NCBI RefSeq assembly: GCF_013410355.1
Contig: NZ_JACCFI010000001.1
Coordinates: forward strand, 1,426,001-1,490,000
DNA: 64,000 nucleotides
Origin: Agromyces hippuratus
Lineage (GTDB): Bacteria; Actinomycetota; Actinomycetes; Actinomycetales; Microbacteriaceae
Reading direction: 5' to 3'
Shown piece by piece: positions 1-9,134 of the stretch (within the stretch, counting starts at the first letter, position 1; every line of letters begins with the position of its first letter). Position numbers and translations under genes: made by a program. A model generated the notes under the pieces. The model searched no databases, was not told the DNA's origin, and saw nothing but the letters and a program-made list of their open reading frames with translations.

Positions 1-1705
1 CCTCGGCGTCGACCTCGGCGCCGGGCCAGAGCTGCTGACCCGAGATGGTGTCGCCGCTCACCCACCCTGCCGGGTACGGGATCGCGTCGACCTGGGAGGC
101 GCCGTCCGCCAAGAGGGCGGCGACGTCGTCGGCGGCGATCGACGGGTCACGGTCGGCGAATGCCGCCGGGGTCCACCAGATCAGCGAGATCGGGTTGTCG
201 CCGGTGTCCTCGACGCCGTACGGGGTGATCGCGTACATGAACCACGGGGTGTCGTTCACGCACTGCGCCATGCCGTCCAGGCCGATCGACTTCACGGGGT
301 GGTCGACGACGCACGAGCCGTTGTCGTCCTCGACGGTCGGGCACTCGCCGCCCTCGGACGGCTCGACCACGTTGTGCAGCAGCTCGCCGACGACGTCCTC
401 ACCGACCAGCACGGTGTACCAGGTCTGGGCGGACTCGCCGGGTTCGAGCGTCGGCACGGACCAGGTGAGCGTGTTCCCGTCCTGGACGAGGCCCGGACCG
501 AGCTCGAGAAGGGTCGCGTTGTCGAGCACGTCGGTGATGTCGTCGAACGCCTCCGCACCCTCGACCGCCACCTCGGAGGTGTTCGCCGCGTCGAGGAAGT
601 ACGTGATCACGTCGCCCGCCTCGACCACGTCACCATCGGCCGGGTCGGAGCTCTTCACGAGCTCCCATCCGGGCTCCGGCGGGGGCGGGCAGATACCCAG
701 CTCGACGGTGGCGGTGCGGTCCGTCGACGGATCGGCTCCGACGCGGTGCAGCACGACGTCATAGGTTCCCGGCGGCAGCGGCTCGAAGTCGCCCTCGAAC
801 GCTCCGGTCGCGGCCTCGAAGCTCAGCTCGGCGACGACCTCGTCGGTGCCGGCCACGTAGACCGTCAGCTCGTAGTCGAAGCTGATCACGACGTCGGAGG
901 CGATGACGTGGAGAATGCGTGTCGCGGTTCCATCCGGCGGGCACGGCACCACCGAGAGCTGCATCGCAGGCTGCGGGATGGCGCAGTCGTTGTCCAAGAG
1001 ATCGATGAGGTCGACGTTGAGCCCGTCGAAGTGCCCGGGATCGCCGTCCTTGTCGAAGTAGTCGAACTCAGGGATGATGTCGCGGTGGTCCTGGTGCTCG
1101 GCGTGGGCATGCCCATCCGAGAACGGGTCCGAAGGGTCACCGGTCGGGTCGATGATCGACCGCACACTCGGGCTGATGAACACGTACGGGTTCGATTCGC
1201 TCGAGGTCGCGTGGCAGATGTCGACGTGGTCGTTCCATTCGGGGATCGTCACCGGCGGACCACCCGCGTCGGCCGCGACGAGGCGAGCCTCGGCGGGCGC
1301 CTCCGCCGCAGGCTCGCCGGTCTCCGCCGGCACGGCCTCGGACTCGGGTGCCGCGGGGGCCGGCTCGGCCACGGGTGCCGGCTCGGGCTCGGTGACGGGT
1401 TCGACCGCAGGCGCGGGCTCGGCCGGCTCCGCTTCGGGGGCGGGTTCGGCCGCAGGAGCGGGCTCGGCCGGCTCCGCAGCGGGTTCGCTCTCAGGAGCGG
1501 CGACCGATGCCTCGGCGACGGGCGCCGGTGCGACGGCGTCGTCTGCCGTCGCCATGGCGGGCACGCCGAGGAGCACGAGCCCGGTGACGGCGATCGCCGA
1601 GATGCCGATCCGCAGGCCCCTTCCCGTTCCGGGCGGCTCGGCGGCATGCATCGATCGACGGGCTGCGCGAGCGTGCTCGCGCGCGGGAGCGCGGTTCGGG
1701 AACAT
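1..1705 (-). CDS. secreted surface protein with DUF11-like repeat, partial (C-terminus cut by window edge)
   Basis: Reading leftwards from ATG at 1703-1705 the frame stays open to base 2, giving at least 568 residues with no stop. Residues 1-27 are basic, followed by a hydrophobic stretch (GISAIAVTGLVLLGV) and a likely signal peptidase site near PAMATA-DD. Residues about 55-135 are a Pro/Ala/Glu-rich stalk (repeats of AEPAP). Next comes a cysteine-containing segment with the motif DICHATSSESNPYVF, seen in secreted actinobacterial proteins. A beta-rich domain follows, and then a DUF11-like repeat (DGDVVEAGDVITYFLDAANT) ending in cysteine-containing loops. The protein is presumably exported and displayed. 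The anchoring signal lies beyond the window, so LPXTG or membrane attachment cannot be judged. The upstream gene is divergent. Confident as a secreted protein; its function is unknown. Confidence 0.8.
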   Translation of the reverse strand, partial: MFPNRAPAREHARAARRSMHAAEPPGTGRGLRIGISAIAVTGLVLLGVPAMATADDAVAPAPVAEASVAAPESEPAAEPAEPAPAAEPAPEAEPAEPAPAVEPVTEPEPAPVAEPAPAAPESEAVPAETGEPAAEAPAEARLVAADAGGPPVTIPEWNDHVDICHATSSESNPYVFISPSVRSIIDPTGDPSDPFSDGHAHAEHQDHRDIIPEFDYFDKDGDPGHFDGLNVDLIDLLDNDCAIPQPAMQLSVVPCPPDGTATRILHVIASDVVISFDYELTVYVAGTDEVVAELSFEAATGAFEGDFEPLPPGTYDVVLHRVGADPSTDRTATVELGICPPPPEPGWELVKSSDPADGDVVEAGDVITYFLDAANTSEVAVEGAEAFDDITDVLDNATLLELGPGLVQDGNTLTWSVPTLEPGESAQTWYTVLVGEDVVGELLHNVVEPSEGGECPTVEDDNGSCVVDHPVKSIGLDGMAQCVNDTPWFMYAITPYGVEDTGDNPISLIWWTPAAFADRDPSIAADDVAALLADGASQVDAIPYPAGWVSGDTISGQQLWPGAEVDAE

Positions 1706-1891
1706 GGCGGACTCCAGACTTGACTGCGGTAGCGCTGTCTCGGGTAATTGGGTCAGCGGATTCAGTCTCCGCTCACCATTCAGCAAACACAAGGATTCCT
1801 CATGAAATGTCCCCCGAACGGGTGCGTCACGTCCGCCCCTGCATCGATCGCCGCCGGCGCCGCCTCCGCCGTTCCCGCCTGCCGCCGTCGC

Positions 1892-1906
1892 TAGGGTTGG
1901 AGCGTG
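1892..1906 (+). promoter_or_regulatory. -10 box with leaderless GTG start of the YihY/BrkB gene
   Basis: TAGGGT at 1892-1897 sits six bases before the GTG at 1904. The only Shine-Dalgarno-like GGAG (1899-1902) touches the start codon and is too close to work. This suggests transcription starting at the GTG. No convincing -35 box is visible. Confidence 0.45.
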
Positions 1907-3166
1907 AGCGAGCGCGGGTCGAGTACCCCACACCACCAGGAGGAGACGTTCGACGAACGCGCCGGTCGAGATCCGCTCGGGCTCGACGATCACTCCCCGT
2001 CGGCGAGGGAACGCTTCGACGCGATGAGCCAGCCGATCCGGGACCGCTTCGAGCAACCGATCAGCAAGGTCAGCACCCTCACGCAGCAGACGCTCGCCCT
2101 CTTCCCGGTGCGCGTCTGGCGGCACTTCCTCGACCGCAACGGCTTCATCCTCTCCTCCGGCATGAGCTACCAGGCGCTCTTCGCGATCTTCGCCGCCGTC
2201 TACGTCGCCTTCGCGGTCTTCGGCATCTGGCTCACGAGCAATGACGCGACCCTCACGGCCTTCGTGGCCCTGCTCAACACGTATGCGCCGGGCCTGATCG
2301 GCGACGAGGGCATCATCCCGACGGAGGAGCTCACGCAGATCGCGTCGTCCAGCACGAGCCTCTTCGGCTGGACCGGCGCCGTGGCGCTGGCGGGGTTCAT
2401 CTGGACGGCGATCGGATGGATCACCTACTCGCGCATGGCGGTGCGCAGCATCTTCGGCCTGCCGAAGGACCGTCGCGCCTACGTCTTCCTCAAGGCGCGC
2501 GATTTCGTCGCCGGGTTCGGCTTCGGCGCGATCCTCCTGCTCGCGACCGTGCTCTCCGTCGCGACCACCTCGTTCCTCGGCTGGCTCGTGCAATTCCTGG
2601 GGCTCTCTGACGACTCCGGCTGGTACGGCTTCCTCGTGCAGGGCGGGTCGCTCCTCGTCGTCTTCGTGATCGACACCCTCGCCCTCGCCGTGATGTTCCG
2701 CTTCCTGTCGGGAGCCGCGATGCCGTGGCACCGCATGTGGGTCGGCTCCCTGCTCGGCTCCGCCGCGATCTCGGTGCTGCAGGTGATCGGCGGCGCCCTG
2801 CTCTCGCGTTCCAGCACGAACCCGCTGCTCGCGACCTTCACCGTGTTCATCGGTCTGCTGCTGTGGTTCCGGCTCACGAGCATCGTCATCCTCGTCGCCG
2901 CGAGCTGGATCGCCGTCGAGGCATCCGATGCCCATGAGACGCTCCGCATGGTGACCCCCGAACAGCTCGCCGCCGAGGCGCGCGAGCGGGAGCAGCGCGC
3001 GCTCGTGACCGCCGCGCAGGTGCGGGTGCGCGAGGCGAGGCGCGAGCTCGACACCGCGAGCTGGTTCGGCCGGATTCCCGCCAAGCGGCGCCTCGCCAAG
3101 GCCGAACTGGAACTGACCGACCTCGAGGCCGCGCTGGCGCCGACCGCACGGCGAGGCCACGTCTGA
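1904..3166 (+). CDS. YihY/virulence factor BrkB family membrane protein
   Basis: 420 residues. A hydrophilic N-terminus of about 75 residues is followed by five or six hydrophobic segments, then a charged C-terminal tail rich in Arg, Glu and Ala that probably forms a helix. The first membrane segment carries the family-typical pattern DRNGFILSSGMSYQALFAIF, and a later segment reads LLLWFRLTSIVILVAASWIAVEA. Members were once called ribonuclease BN, but that activity belongs to another protein. The role of the family is not settled (transport or envelope function). GTG start chosen because a -10-like hexamer lies just upstream. It stands alone, 21 bases before exonuclease III, which has its own -10 box. 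Confidence 0.85.
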   Translation: MSERGSSTPHHQEETFDERAGRDPLGLDDHSPSARERFDAMSQPIRDRFEQPISKVSTLTQQTLALFPVRVWRHFLDRNGFILSSGMSYQALFAIFAAVYVAFAVFGIWLTSNDATLTAFVALLNTYAPGLIGDEGIIPTEELTQIASSSTSLFGWTGAVALAGFIWTAIGWITYSRMAVRSIFGLPKDRRAYVFLKARDFVAGFGFGAILLLATVLSVATTSFLGWLVQFLGLSDDSGWYGFLVQGGSLLVVFVIDTLALAVMFRFLSGAAMPWHRMWVGSLLGSAAISVLQVIGGALLSRSSTNPLLATFTVFIGLLLWFRLTSIVILVAASWIAVEASDAHETLRMVTPEQLAAEAREREQRALVTAAQVRVREARRELDTASWFGRIPAKRRLAKAELELTDLEAALAPTARRGHV

Positions 3167-3175
3167 GGGCTCCCG

Positions 3176-3190
3176 TAGGATCGATCCATG
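3176..3190 (+). promoter_or_regulatory. -10 box of a predicted leaderless exonuclease III transcript
   Basis: TAGGAT at 3176-3181, six bases (CGATCC) before ATG 3188. No Shine-Dalgarno sequence lies between them. The same geometry occurs at several other genes in the window. Confidence 0.55.
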
Positions 3191-4027
3191 CCCTCTGCGA
3201 AGCCCCTCCGTCTGGCCAGCGTCAACGTCAACGGAGTGCGCGCGGCATTCCGCAAGGGCATGGGTGAGTGGCTCGCAGCGCGCGACGTCGACATCCTCGC
3301 CATGCAAGAGGTGCGCGCCTCCACCGAAGACCTGCAGGGCCTCCTCGGCGACGAGTGGGACATCCTGCACGACCCCGCCACCGCCAAGGGTCGCGCGGGA
3401 GTCGCGATCGCGAGCCGCAACCGCGCGAGCATCCACCGCGTCGAGCTCGGCGCGGCCGACTTCGACAGCGCCGGCCGCTGGCTCGAGGCCGACTACGAGG
3501 TCGGCGACCGCATCGTCACCGTCGTCTCGGCGTACGTGCACTCCGGCGTGGTCGACACCCCGAAGCAGGTCGAGAAGTACAAGTTCCTCGACGCCATGGT
3601 CGAGCGGATGCCGCGGCTCGCCGAGCACTCCGAGCTCGCCGTGATCGTGGGCGACCTGAACGTCGGCCACCGCACGCTCGACATCAAGAACTGGAAGGGC
3701 AACGTGAAGCGCGCCGGCTTCCTGCCCGAGGAACGCGCCTACTTCGACCGATTCGTCGGCGCGGAGGGCGATGACGACTACAACGCGGGCGCCGGGCTCG
3801 GCTGGATCGACCTCGGCCGCCGCTTCGCCGGCGAGGTCGACGGGCCCTACACGTGGTGGTCGCAGCGCGGCAAGGCGTTCGACACCGACACCGGCTGGCG
3901 CATCGACTACCAGCTCACTACCCCCGCGCTCGCCGACGCCGCGGTCGCCTACGCCATCGATCGCGCCGACTCCTGGGACACGCGATGGTCCGACCACGCT
4001 CCCGTGGTCGTCGACTACGCCATCTGA
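3188..4027 (+). CDS. xth: exodeoxyribonuclease III (AP endonuclease)
   Basis: 279 residues, the usual length for the ExoIII/APE1 branch of the endonuclease/exonuclease/phosphatase fold. Expected activities are cleavage of DNA 5' to abasic sites and removal of blocked 3' ends in cytoplasmic base-excision repair. Visible motifs are N-terminal LASVNVNGVRAAF, the metal-binding LAMQEVRA, the catalytic core GDLNVGHRTLDIKNWK, and the C-terminal SDHAPVVVDY with the catalytic Asp-His pair. The start is supported by a -10 hexamer six bases upstream. trpS follows after 39 bases with its own ribosome-binding site. Confidence 0.93.
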   Translation: MPSAKPLRLASVNVNGVRAAFRKGMGEWLAARDVDILAMQEVRASTEDLQGLLGDEWDILHDPATAKGRAGVAIASRNRASIHRVELGAADFDSAGRWLEADYEVGDRIVTVVSAYVHSGVVDTPKQVEKYKFLDAMVERMPRLAEHSELAVIVGDLNVGHRTLDIKNWKGNVKRAGFLPEERAYFDRFVGAEGDDDYNAGAGLGWIDLGRRFAGEVDGPYTWWSQRGKAFDTDTGWRIDYQLTTPALADAAVAYAIDRADSWDTRWSDHAPVVVDYAI

Positions 4028-4066
4028 CCTGCCGCTCCGCGGCCGCACACTTCGAAGGAACTCCCC

Positions 4067-5080
4067 ATGACGCAGAAGCCCCGCCTCTACTCGGGCATGC
4101 AGCCCTCCGCAGACTCGCTCCACGCCGGCAACTACATCGGCGCGCTCCTGCAGTGGAAGGAGCTGCAGTCGACGCACGACGCCTTCTTCTCGGTCGTCGA
4201 CATGCACGCCATCACCGTGGCGCAAGACCCCGCCGAGCTCCGCGAGAAGACCCGCCGCACGGCAGCGCAGTACATCGCGGCCGGCATCGACCCGTCGAAC
4301 TCGACGCTGTACGTGCAGTCGCACGTGCCGGCGCACGCCGAGCTCGCGTGGGTGCTCAACACGATCACAGGTTTCGGCGAGGCCGGGCGCATGACGCAGT
4401 TCAAGGACAAGTCGCAGAAGCAGGGCGCCGACGCCACGAGCGTCGGCCTCTTCGCCTATCCCGTGCTCATGGCGGCCGACATCCTGCTCTACCAGACCGA
4501 GATCGTGCCGGTCGGCGACGACCAGAAGCAGCACGTCGAACTCACGCGCGATCTCGCCGCGAGGTTCAACGCCCGCTTCGGCGCCGACACCTTCGTGCTG
4601 CCCGAGCCGGTCATCCAGCGCGAGACCGCCCGCATCTACGACCTGCAGAACCCGACGTCGAAGATGTCGAAGTCGGGCGACACGCCGGCCGGCATCCTGT
4701 GGCTGCTCGACGAGCCCTCGGTCACCGCGAAGAAGATCATGCGCGCCGTGACCGACACCGACGGCGAGGTGCGCTTCGACCGCGAGCACAAGCCGGGCGT
4801 CTCGAACCTGCTCACGATCTTCTCCGTGCTGTCAGGCCGCACCATCGCCGACATCGAACAGGAGTTCGCGGGCCGCGGCTACGGGGACTTCAAGAAGGCG
4901 CTCGCCGAGGTCGTCGTGAGCGTGTTCGAGCCGATCCGTGCACGAACGCTCGAACTGCTCGACGACCCGGCCGAGCTCGACCGCCTGCTCGCCATCAACG
5001 CCGACCGGGCGAGCACGGTCGCCGAGGCCACCCTCGCGACGGTCTACGACCGCATCGGCTTCCTCCGGCGCGCGCGCTGA
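4067..5080 (+). CDS. trpS: tryptophanyl-tRNA synthetase
   Basis: 337 residues, normal for bacterial TrpRS. It is a class I aminoacyl-tRNA synthetase that charges tRNA-Trp using ATP. The HIGH-type signature appears as LHAGNYIGAL near residues 20-30 (preceded by SGMQPSAD), and the KMSKS loop as SKMSKSGD near residue 200. ATG is preceded by AAGGAA at a good distance. The following GNAT gene starts 2 bases after the stop, so trpS, the acetyltransferase and the HAD gene probably share a transcript. Confidence 0.97.
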   Translation: MTQKPRLYSGMQPSADSLHAGNYIGALLQWKELQSTHDAFFSVVDMHAITVAQDPAELREKTRRTAAQYIAAGIDPSNSTLYVQSHVPAHAELAWVLNTITGFGEAGRMTQFKDKSQKQGADATSVGLFAYPVLMAADILLYQTEIVPVGDDQKQHVELTRDLAARFNARFGADTFVLPEPVIQRETARIYDLQNPTSKMSKSGDTPAGILWLLDEPSVTAKKIMRAVTDTDGEVRFDREHKPGVSNLLTIFSVLSGRTIADIEQEFAGRGYGDFKKALAEVVVSVFEPIRARTLELLDDPAELDRLLAINADRASTVAEATLATVYDRIGFLRRAR

Positions 5081-5082
5081 CC

Positions 5083-5658
5083 ATGCAGCCCGTCGTGCTC
5101 CGCACCGAACGGCTCGTGCTCGACCTCCCCGTCGAGGCCGACACCGAACTCGTGGCGCGGTACTGTGCCGACCCGCTGTTCCTCAAGTACCTCACGACGC
5201 CCTGGCCCTACACCGTCGACCACGCACGAGCATTCCTCACGGAGTATGTACCGGTCGCGTGGCGCTCCGGCGACGAGTTGACCTGGGCGATCCGACGCGC
5301 CGACGACGCGCCGCTGCTCGGCGTCGTCGGACTCCGTCGGGGCAACGAGATCGGGTTCTGGCTCGGTGCCGAGCACCGGGGCGACGCGCTCATGGCCGAA
5401 GCCGTGAGCGCGGTGTGCGAGTGGACGCTGGGCGGCGGCGTCCCCGGTGCCGAGTCGGTGCTCTGGCGTGCGAACGAAGGCAACCTGGCGTCCGCACATG
5501 TCGCGCGCGCCGCGGGATTCCGGCGAACCACCCCGCGCATCGCCACGGTGCCGGGCCGCGATGGGCGCATACTGGCCGCGTGGCACGCCGAGCGCCGCGC
5601 CGAGGTCGAATCCGACGCGTTCGCGAGTTGGGAGCCGATCCTCGGGGGTGCGGTGTGA
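5083..5658 (+). CDS. GNAT family N-acetyltransferase (RimJ/RimL-like)
   Basis: 191 residues. Starts VVLRTERLVLDLP, typical of the RimJ/RimL branch that acetylates protein N-termini or small molecules with acetyl-CoA. The acetyl-CoA-binding region is the segment around IGFWLGAEHRGDALMAEAV, followed by NEGNLASAHVARAAGFRR, the usual late-fold motif. ATG 5083 lies 2 bases after the trpS stop. The stop overlaps the GTG start of the next gene by four bases (GTGA), which suggests translational coupling. The substrate cannot be inferred. Confidence 0.88.
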   Translation: MQPVVLRTERLVLDLPVEADTELVARYCADPLFLKYLTTPWPYTVDHARAFLTEYVPVAWRSGDELTWAIRRADDAPLLGVVGLRRGNEIGFWLGAEHRGDALMAEAVSAVCEWTLGGGVPGAESVLWRANEGNLASAHVARAAGFRRTTPRIATVPGRDGRILAAWHAERRAEVESDAFASWEPILGGAV

Positions 5659-6407
5659 CCGCGTCTCCTCGCTCCGACTCCCCGGCTCCGGTCATCCTGT
5701 TCGACCTCGACGACACCCTCATGGCGCATCGCGCCGCAGTGCGCGCCGGCATCGCCCTGCACATGCGTGAGCTGGCATACGAGGGCGACGTCGCCGCGGC
5801 ATCCGGCCTCTGGCACGACCTCGAAGAAGAGCACTACCACTCCTATCTCGCGGGCCGGCTGACCTTCGAGGGGCAGCGCAGAGCGCGCGCCCGCGACTTC
5901 GCGATCGCGCACGGCGACGAGCTCGACGAGCTCGCGGCCGGCGCTTGGTTCGACCGCTACTTCGAGCGGTACCGCGAGTCTTGGTCGCTGCACGACGACG
6001 CGCTGCCCGCGCTCGACGCACTCGTGCAGGTGCTGCCCGATGCGAGGTTCGGCATCATCACCAACGGCGAACTCGACTTCCAGCTCGCCAAGCTCGAGCG
6101 ACTCGGCATCCGCGATCGCTTCGAGCACGTCATCGCCTCGGGCGACGTCGGCGTCACGAAGCCCGATGCCGAGATCTTCCGCATCGCCCTCGAGCGCTTC
6201 GCCACCGACGTCCCCGTGCATGCAGCGGCCTACATCGGCGACCGTCTCGAGACCGACGCGATCGGTGCGGCAGACGCCGGCCTCATCGGCGTCTGGCTGA
6301 ACCGGAACGGCGGTTCGCAGATGCCGAGCACCGAGGCATCCGCCGTGCTCGAGATCACCTCGCTCGCCGAGCTGCCCGCCCTGCTCACGTCGCGCCTCGC
6401 CGGCTGA
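5655..6407 (+). CDS. HAD superfamily hydrolase (YjjG/phosphatase-like)
   Basis: 250 residues with GTG start overlapping the preceding stop. Motif I is ILFDLDDTL with the nucleophile Asp17 and acid/base Asp19. A mainly helical cap follows (residues about 25-110). Motif II is IITNG, motif III is the lysine in VGVTKPDAEIF, and motif IV is YIGDRLETDAIGA. This is subfamily IA, typical of small-molecule phosphatases such as pyrimidine nucleotidases. Substrate unknown. A strong hairpin follows at 6453. Confidence 0.9.
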   Translation: MTASPRSDSPAPVILFDLDDTLMAHRAAVRAGIALHMRELAYEGDVAAASGLWHDLEEEHYHSYLAGRLTFEGQRRARARDFAIAHGDELDELAAGAWFDRYFERYRESWSLHDDALPALDALVQVLPDARFGIITNGELDFQLAKLERLGIRDRFEHVIASGDVGVTKPDAEIFRIALERFATDVPVHAAAYIGDRLETDAIGAADAGLIGVWLNRNGGSQMPSTEASAVLEITSLAELPALLTSRLAG

Positions 6408-6452
6408 CCGGTCCCGACTCCTGCATGGCAGCGGGTCCGATGGGAACGAGAA

Positions 6453-6484
6453 AGGGCCGGGCGCACCCCCATGCGCCCGGCCCT
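6453..6484. terminator. bidirectional hairpin terminator between convergent genes
   Basis: Perfect 13-base stem AGGGCCGGGCGCA (6453-6465) and its complement (6472-6484) around a 6-base loop. It lies between the 3' ends of the HAD gene (+) and glpK (-). There is no long U-tract, as is common in high-GC actinobacteria. Confidence 0.75.
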
Positions 6485-6577
6485 GCACGTCAACCGTACC
6501 TTCGGCCCGGTCGATCAGCTCGTCATCACGTCGCCGTGTGTCTGCGCGCTCCCGGCTCGCAGACGCACGGCCGACGA

Positions 6578-8092
6578 TCAGACGACGTCTTCGTCGACCC
6601 AGTCGAGGGTCTTCGAGACGGCCTTCTTCCAGTTGCGGTCGAGGCGCGCGCGCTCGGCCTCGTCCATCGACGGGGTCCAGCGCTTGTCCTCCTGCCAGTT
6701 CGCCCGCAGCTCGTCGAGGCTCGACCAGAAGCCCACTGCGAGGCCGGCCGCGTAGGCCGCGCCGAGCGCCGTGGTCTCAGCGACCACCGGGCGCACGACG
6801 GGCACGCCGAGGATGTCGGCCTGGAACTGCAGCAGCGTGTCGTTCGCGGTGGCGCCGCCATCGACGCGGAGCTCGGTGAGGTCCACCCCGGCGTCGGCGT
6901 TCACGGCCTCGATGACGTCGCGCGTCTGGAACGCGATGGCCTCGAGCGCGGCGCGGGCGATGTGGCCCTTGTTCACGTAGCGGGTGAGGCCGACGAGCGC
7001 GCCGCGGGCGTCGGGGCGCCAGTACGGCGCGAACAGGCCCGAGAACGCGGGCACGAAGTACGCGCCGCCGTTGTCCTCGACGGACTTCGCGAGTTCTTCG
7101 ACCTCGGCGGCCGAGGAGATCAGGCCGAGATTGTCGCGGAGCCACTGGATGAGCGAACCCGTGACCGCGATCGATCCCTCGAGCGCATAGTGCACGGGCT
7201 GGTCGCCGAGCTTGAAGCCGACGGTCGTGAGCAGGCCGTTCTTCGAGTGGACGATCTCCTCGCCCGTGTTGAAGATCAGGAAGTTGCCCGTGCCGTACGT
7301 GTTCTTCGCCTCGCCGGTCTCGAACGCGGCCTGGCCGAACGTCGCGGCCTGCTGATCGCCGAGGATGCCCGAGATGGGCGTCTCGCGAAGCAGCGAGTGC
7401 TCGTTCGCCATGCCGTAGACCTCGGACGAGCTCTTGATCTCGGGCAGCATCGACTTCGGCACCCCGAAGGCGGCGAGGATCTCGTCGTCCCAGGCGAGGG
7501 TCTCGAGGTCCATGAACATCGTGCGCGAGGCGTTCGTGACGTCGGTCGCGTGCACGCCGCCGTCGACGCCGCCGGTGAGGTTCCAGAGCACCCAGGTGTC
7601 GGTCGTGCCGAACAGCAGGTCGCCGGCCTCGGCCTTCTCACGCGCGCCGGGCACGTTCTCGAGGATCCAGACGATCTTCGTGCCCGAGAAGTACGTCGCC
7701 AGCGGCAGGCCGACCTTCTCCTTGAACCGCTCCACGCCGCCGTCGGCCGCGAGACGGTCGACGATCGGTTGCGTGCGCGTGTCCTGCCACACGATCGCGT
7801 TGTACACCGGCTCACCGGTGTTCTTGTCCCACACGACCGCGGTCTCGCGCTGGTTCGTGATGCCCACCGCGGCGATGTCGTGACGAGTGAGGTTGACCTT
7901 GCCGAGGGCCTGGCCGATCACCTCGCCCGTGTTGCGCCAGATCTCGGCCGGGTCGTGCTCGACCCAGCCCGCCTTGGGGAAGATCTGCTCGTGCTCGAGC
8001 TGCCCGGTCGAGACGATCGAACCGGTCTTGTCGAAGATGATCGCGCGCGACGAGGTCGTGCCCTGGTCGATCGCGAGGATGTAGTCGGCCAT
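6578..8092 (-). CDS. glpK: glycerol kinase
   Basis: 504 residues, standard for GlpK of the FGGY kinase family. Phosphorylates glycerol to glycerol-3-phosphate with ATP. The N-terminal phosphate loop reads AIDQGTTSSRAIIFD. Glycerol-contact and FGGY features include NQRETAVVWD, YSGTKIVWILENVPGA-type sequence, and the C-terminal DGGATANDTLLQFQADILG. The gene lies downstream of glpF, separated by 52 bases, so import and phosphorylation are probably co-expressed. GlpD, further upstream on the same strand, provides the next step. Confidence 0.97.
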   Translation of the reverse strand: MADYILAIDQGTTSSRAIIFDKTGSIVSTGQLEHEQIFPKAGWVEHDPAEIWRNTGEVIGQALGKVNLTRHDIAAVGITNQRETAVVWDKNTGEPVYNAIVWQDTRTQPIVDRLAADGGVERFKEKVGLPLATYFSGTKIVWILENVPGAREKAEAGDLLFGTTDTWVLWNLTGGVDGGVHATDVTNASRTMFMDLETLAWDDEILAAFGVPKSMLPEIKSSSEVYGMANEHSLLRETPISGILGDQQAATFGQAAFETGEAKNTYGTGNFLIFNTGEEIVHSKNGLLTTVGFKLGDQPVHYALEGSIAVTGSLIQWLRDNLGLISSAAEVEELAKSVEDNGGAYFVPAFSGLFAPYWRPDARGALVGLTRYVNKGHIARAALEAIAFQTRDVIEAVNADAGVDLTELRVDGGATANDTLLQFQADILGVPVVRPVVAETTALGAAYAAGLAVGFWSSLDELRANWQEDKRWTPSMDEAERARLDRNWKKAVSKTLDWVDEDVV

Positions 8093-8144
8093 CTGAGAAC
8101 TCCGTTGCTGTCAGTGAAACGAATGGATGAGGTGGAGGTGAGGG

Positions 8145-8921
8145 TCAGCCGAGCAGCGGGAGCAGCGGGATCGCCGCCAGGCCTGCCGCGACGCCGCCGA
8201 GGAGCGGGCCCACGACGGGCACCCACGAGTACGACCAGTCGCTGCCACCCTTGCCCTTGATGGGCAGCAGGGCGTGCGCGATGCGCGGGCCGAGGTCACG
8301 GGCCGGGTTGATCGCGTAGCCGGTCGGGCCGCCGAGCGAGGCGCCGATGCCGATCACGAGGAGCGCCACGGGGAGGGCGCCGAGTGCTGCCATGCCGCCG
8401 TCGCCCTGACGTCCGCCGCCGAAGCCGATGACCACGAACACCAGCACGAAGGTGCCGATGAACTCGGTGACGAGGTTCCAGCCGTAGGAGCGGATCGCGG
8501 GGCCGGTCGAGAAGACGCCGAGCTTGGCGCCGGCGTCGGGCTCGGCGTCGAAGTGCTGCTTGTAGGCGAGCCAGCAGACGATCGCGCCGAGGAAGGCGCC
8601 GATCAGCTGCGCGGCGATGTAGGTGAGCACCGAGACGATGCCGACCGGCACGAGGGTGCCGAACGCCGCGTTGCCGAACTCCGTCGCACCGTTGGCCACC
8701 AGGCCGACCGTGACCGCGGGGTTCAGCTGCGCGCCCGAGGCGTACGACACGATGACGCCGGCGAAGACCGCGAGGCCCCAGCCGAAGTTGATCATGAGCG
8801 TGCCGCCGCCGAAGCCCTTCGTCTTCGCCAGGATGACGTTCGCGACGACGCCGCAGCCGAGGAGCACGAGCATCGCCGTGCCGACGAGCTCGCTGAGGAA
8901 CACGATTCCGAGATTGTCCAC
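8145..8921 (-). CDS. glpF: MIP family glycerol uptake facilitator
   Basis: 258 residues with six predicted membrane helices and the two pore half-helices carrying NPA boxes: AQLNPAVTVG and AINPARDLGPR. The Asp after the second box (NPARD) is the classical marker of aquaglyceroporins rather than strict water channels. The position directly before glpK supports glycerol as substrate. The 213-base gap upstream holds a palindromic repeat and a pair of direct repeats, so it probably has its own promoter. Confidence 0.95.
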   Translation of the reverse strand: MDNLGIVFLSELVGTAMLVLLGCGVVANVILAKTKGFGGGTLMINFGWGLAVFAGVIVSYASGAQLNPAVTVGLVANGATEFGNAAFGTLVPVGIVSVLTYIAAQLIGAFLGAIVCWLAYKQHFDAEPDAGAKLGVFSTGPAIRSYGWNLVTEFIGTFVLVFVVIGFGGGRQGDGGMAALGALPVALLVIGIGASLGGPTGYAINPARDLGPRIAHALLPIKGKGGSDWSYSWVPVVGPLLGGVAAGLAAIPLLPLLG

Positions 8922-9013
8922 GTTGACCTTCTTTCTTGAGGTGTGGTGCCGGCCGCCATGTCGACCGTCGACCGGGAGGCTCCGTCGAAGCTATCGGGCG
9001 TTCCAGCCCGAAT

Positions 9014-9045
9014 CGTGCGGATTCCGGTGCACATCCGTGCAGATT
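9014..9045. promoter_or_regulatory. direct repeats upstream of glpF, possible regulator operator
   Basis: CGTGCGGATT at 9014-9023 and CGTGCAGATT at 9036-9045 match in nine of ten bases and start 22 bases apart, about two helical turns. The core CGTGC[AG] recurs in the glpD/regulator intergenic region. Binding by the neighbouring SorC-family protein is inferred. Confidence 0.35.
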
Positions 9046-9060
9046 GTGCGCGGCGTCCTG

Positions 9061-9129
9061 TGCGGGTTGAGCCTGTCGAAACCTCCGAGGAGACAGCGAC
9101 GAACTGGGTTTCGACAGGCTCAACCCGCA
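9061..9129. repeat. REP-like palindromic element between glpF and glpD
   Basis: Perfect 22-base inverted arms: 9061-9082 (contains GGGTTGAGCCTGTCGAAAC) and 9108-9129, with a 25-base centre. It can form a large cruciform or RNA hairpin in the glpD-glpF transcript. Related sequences occur at 15809-15944 and 19878-19938. Such palindromes are common in Microbacteriaceae genomes. Confidence 0.85.
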
Positions 9130-9134
9130 ACAGG

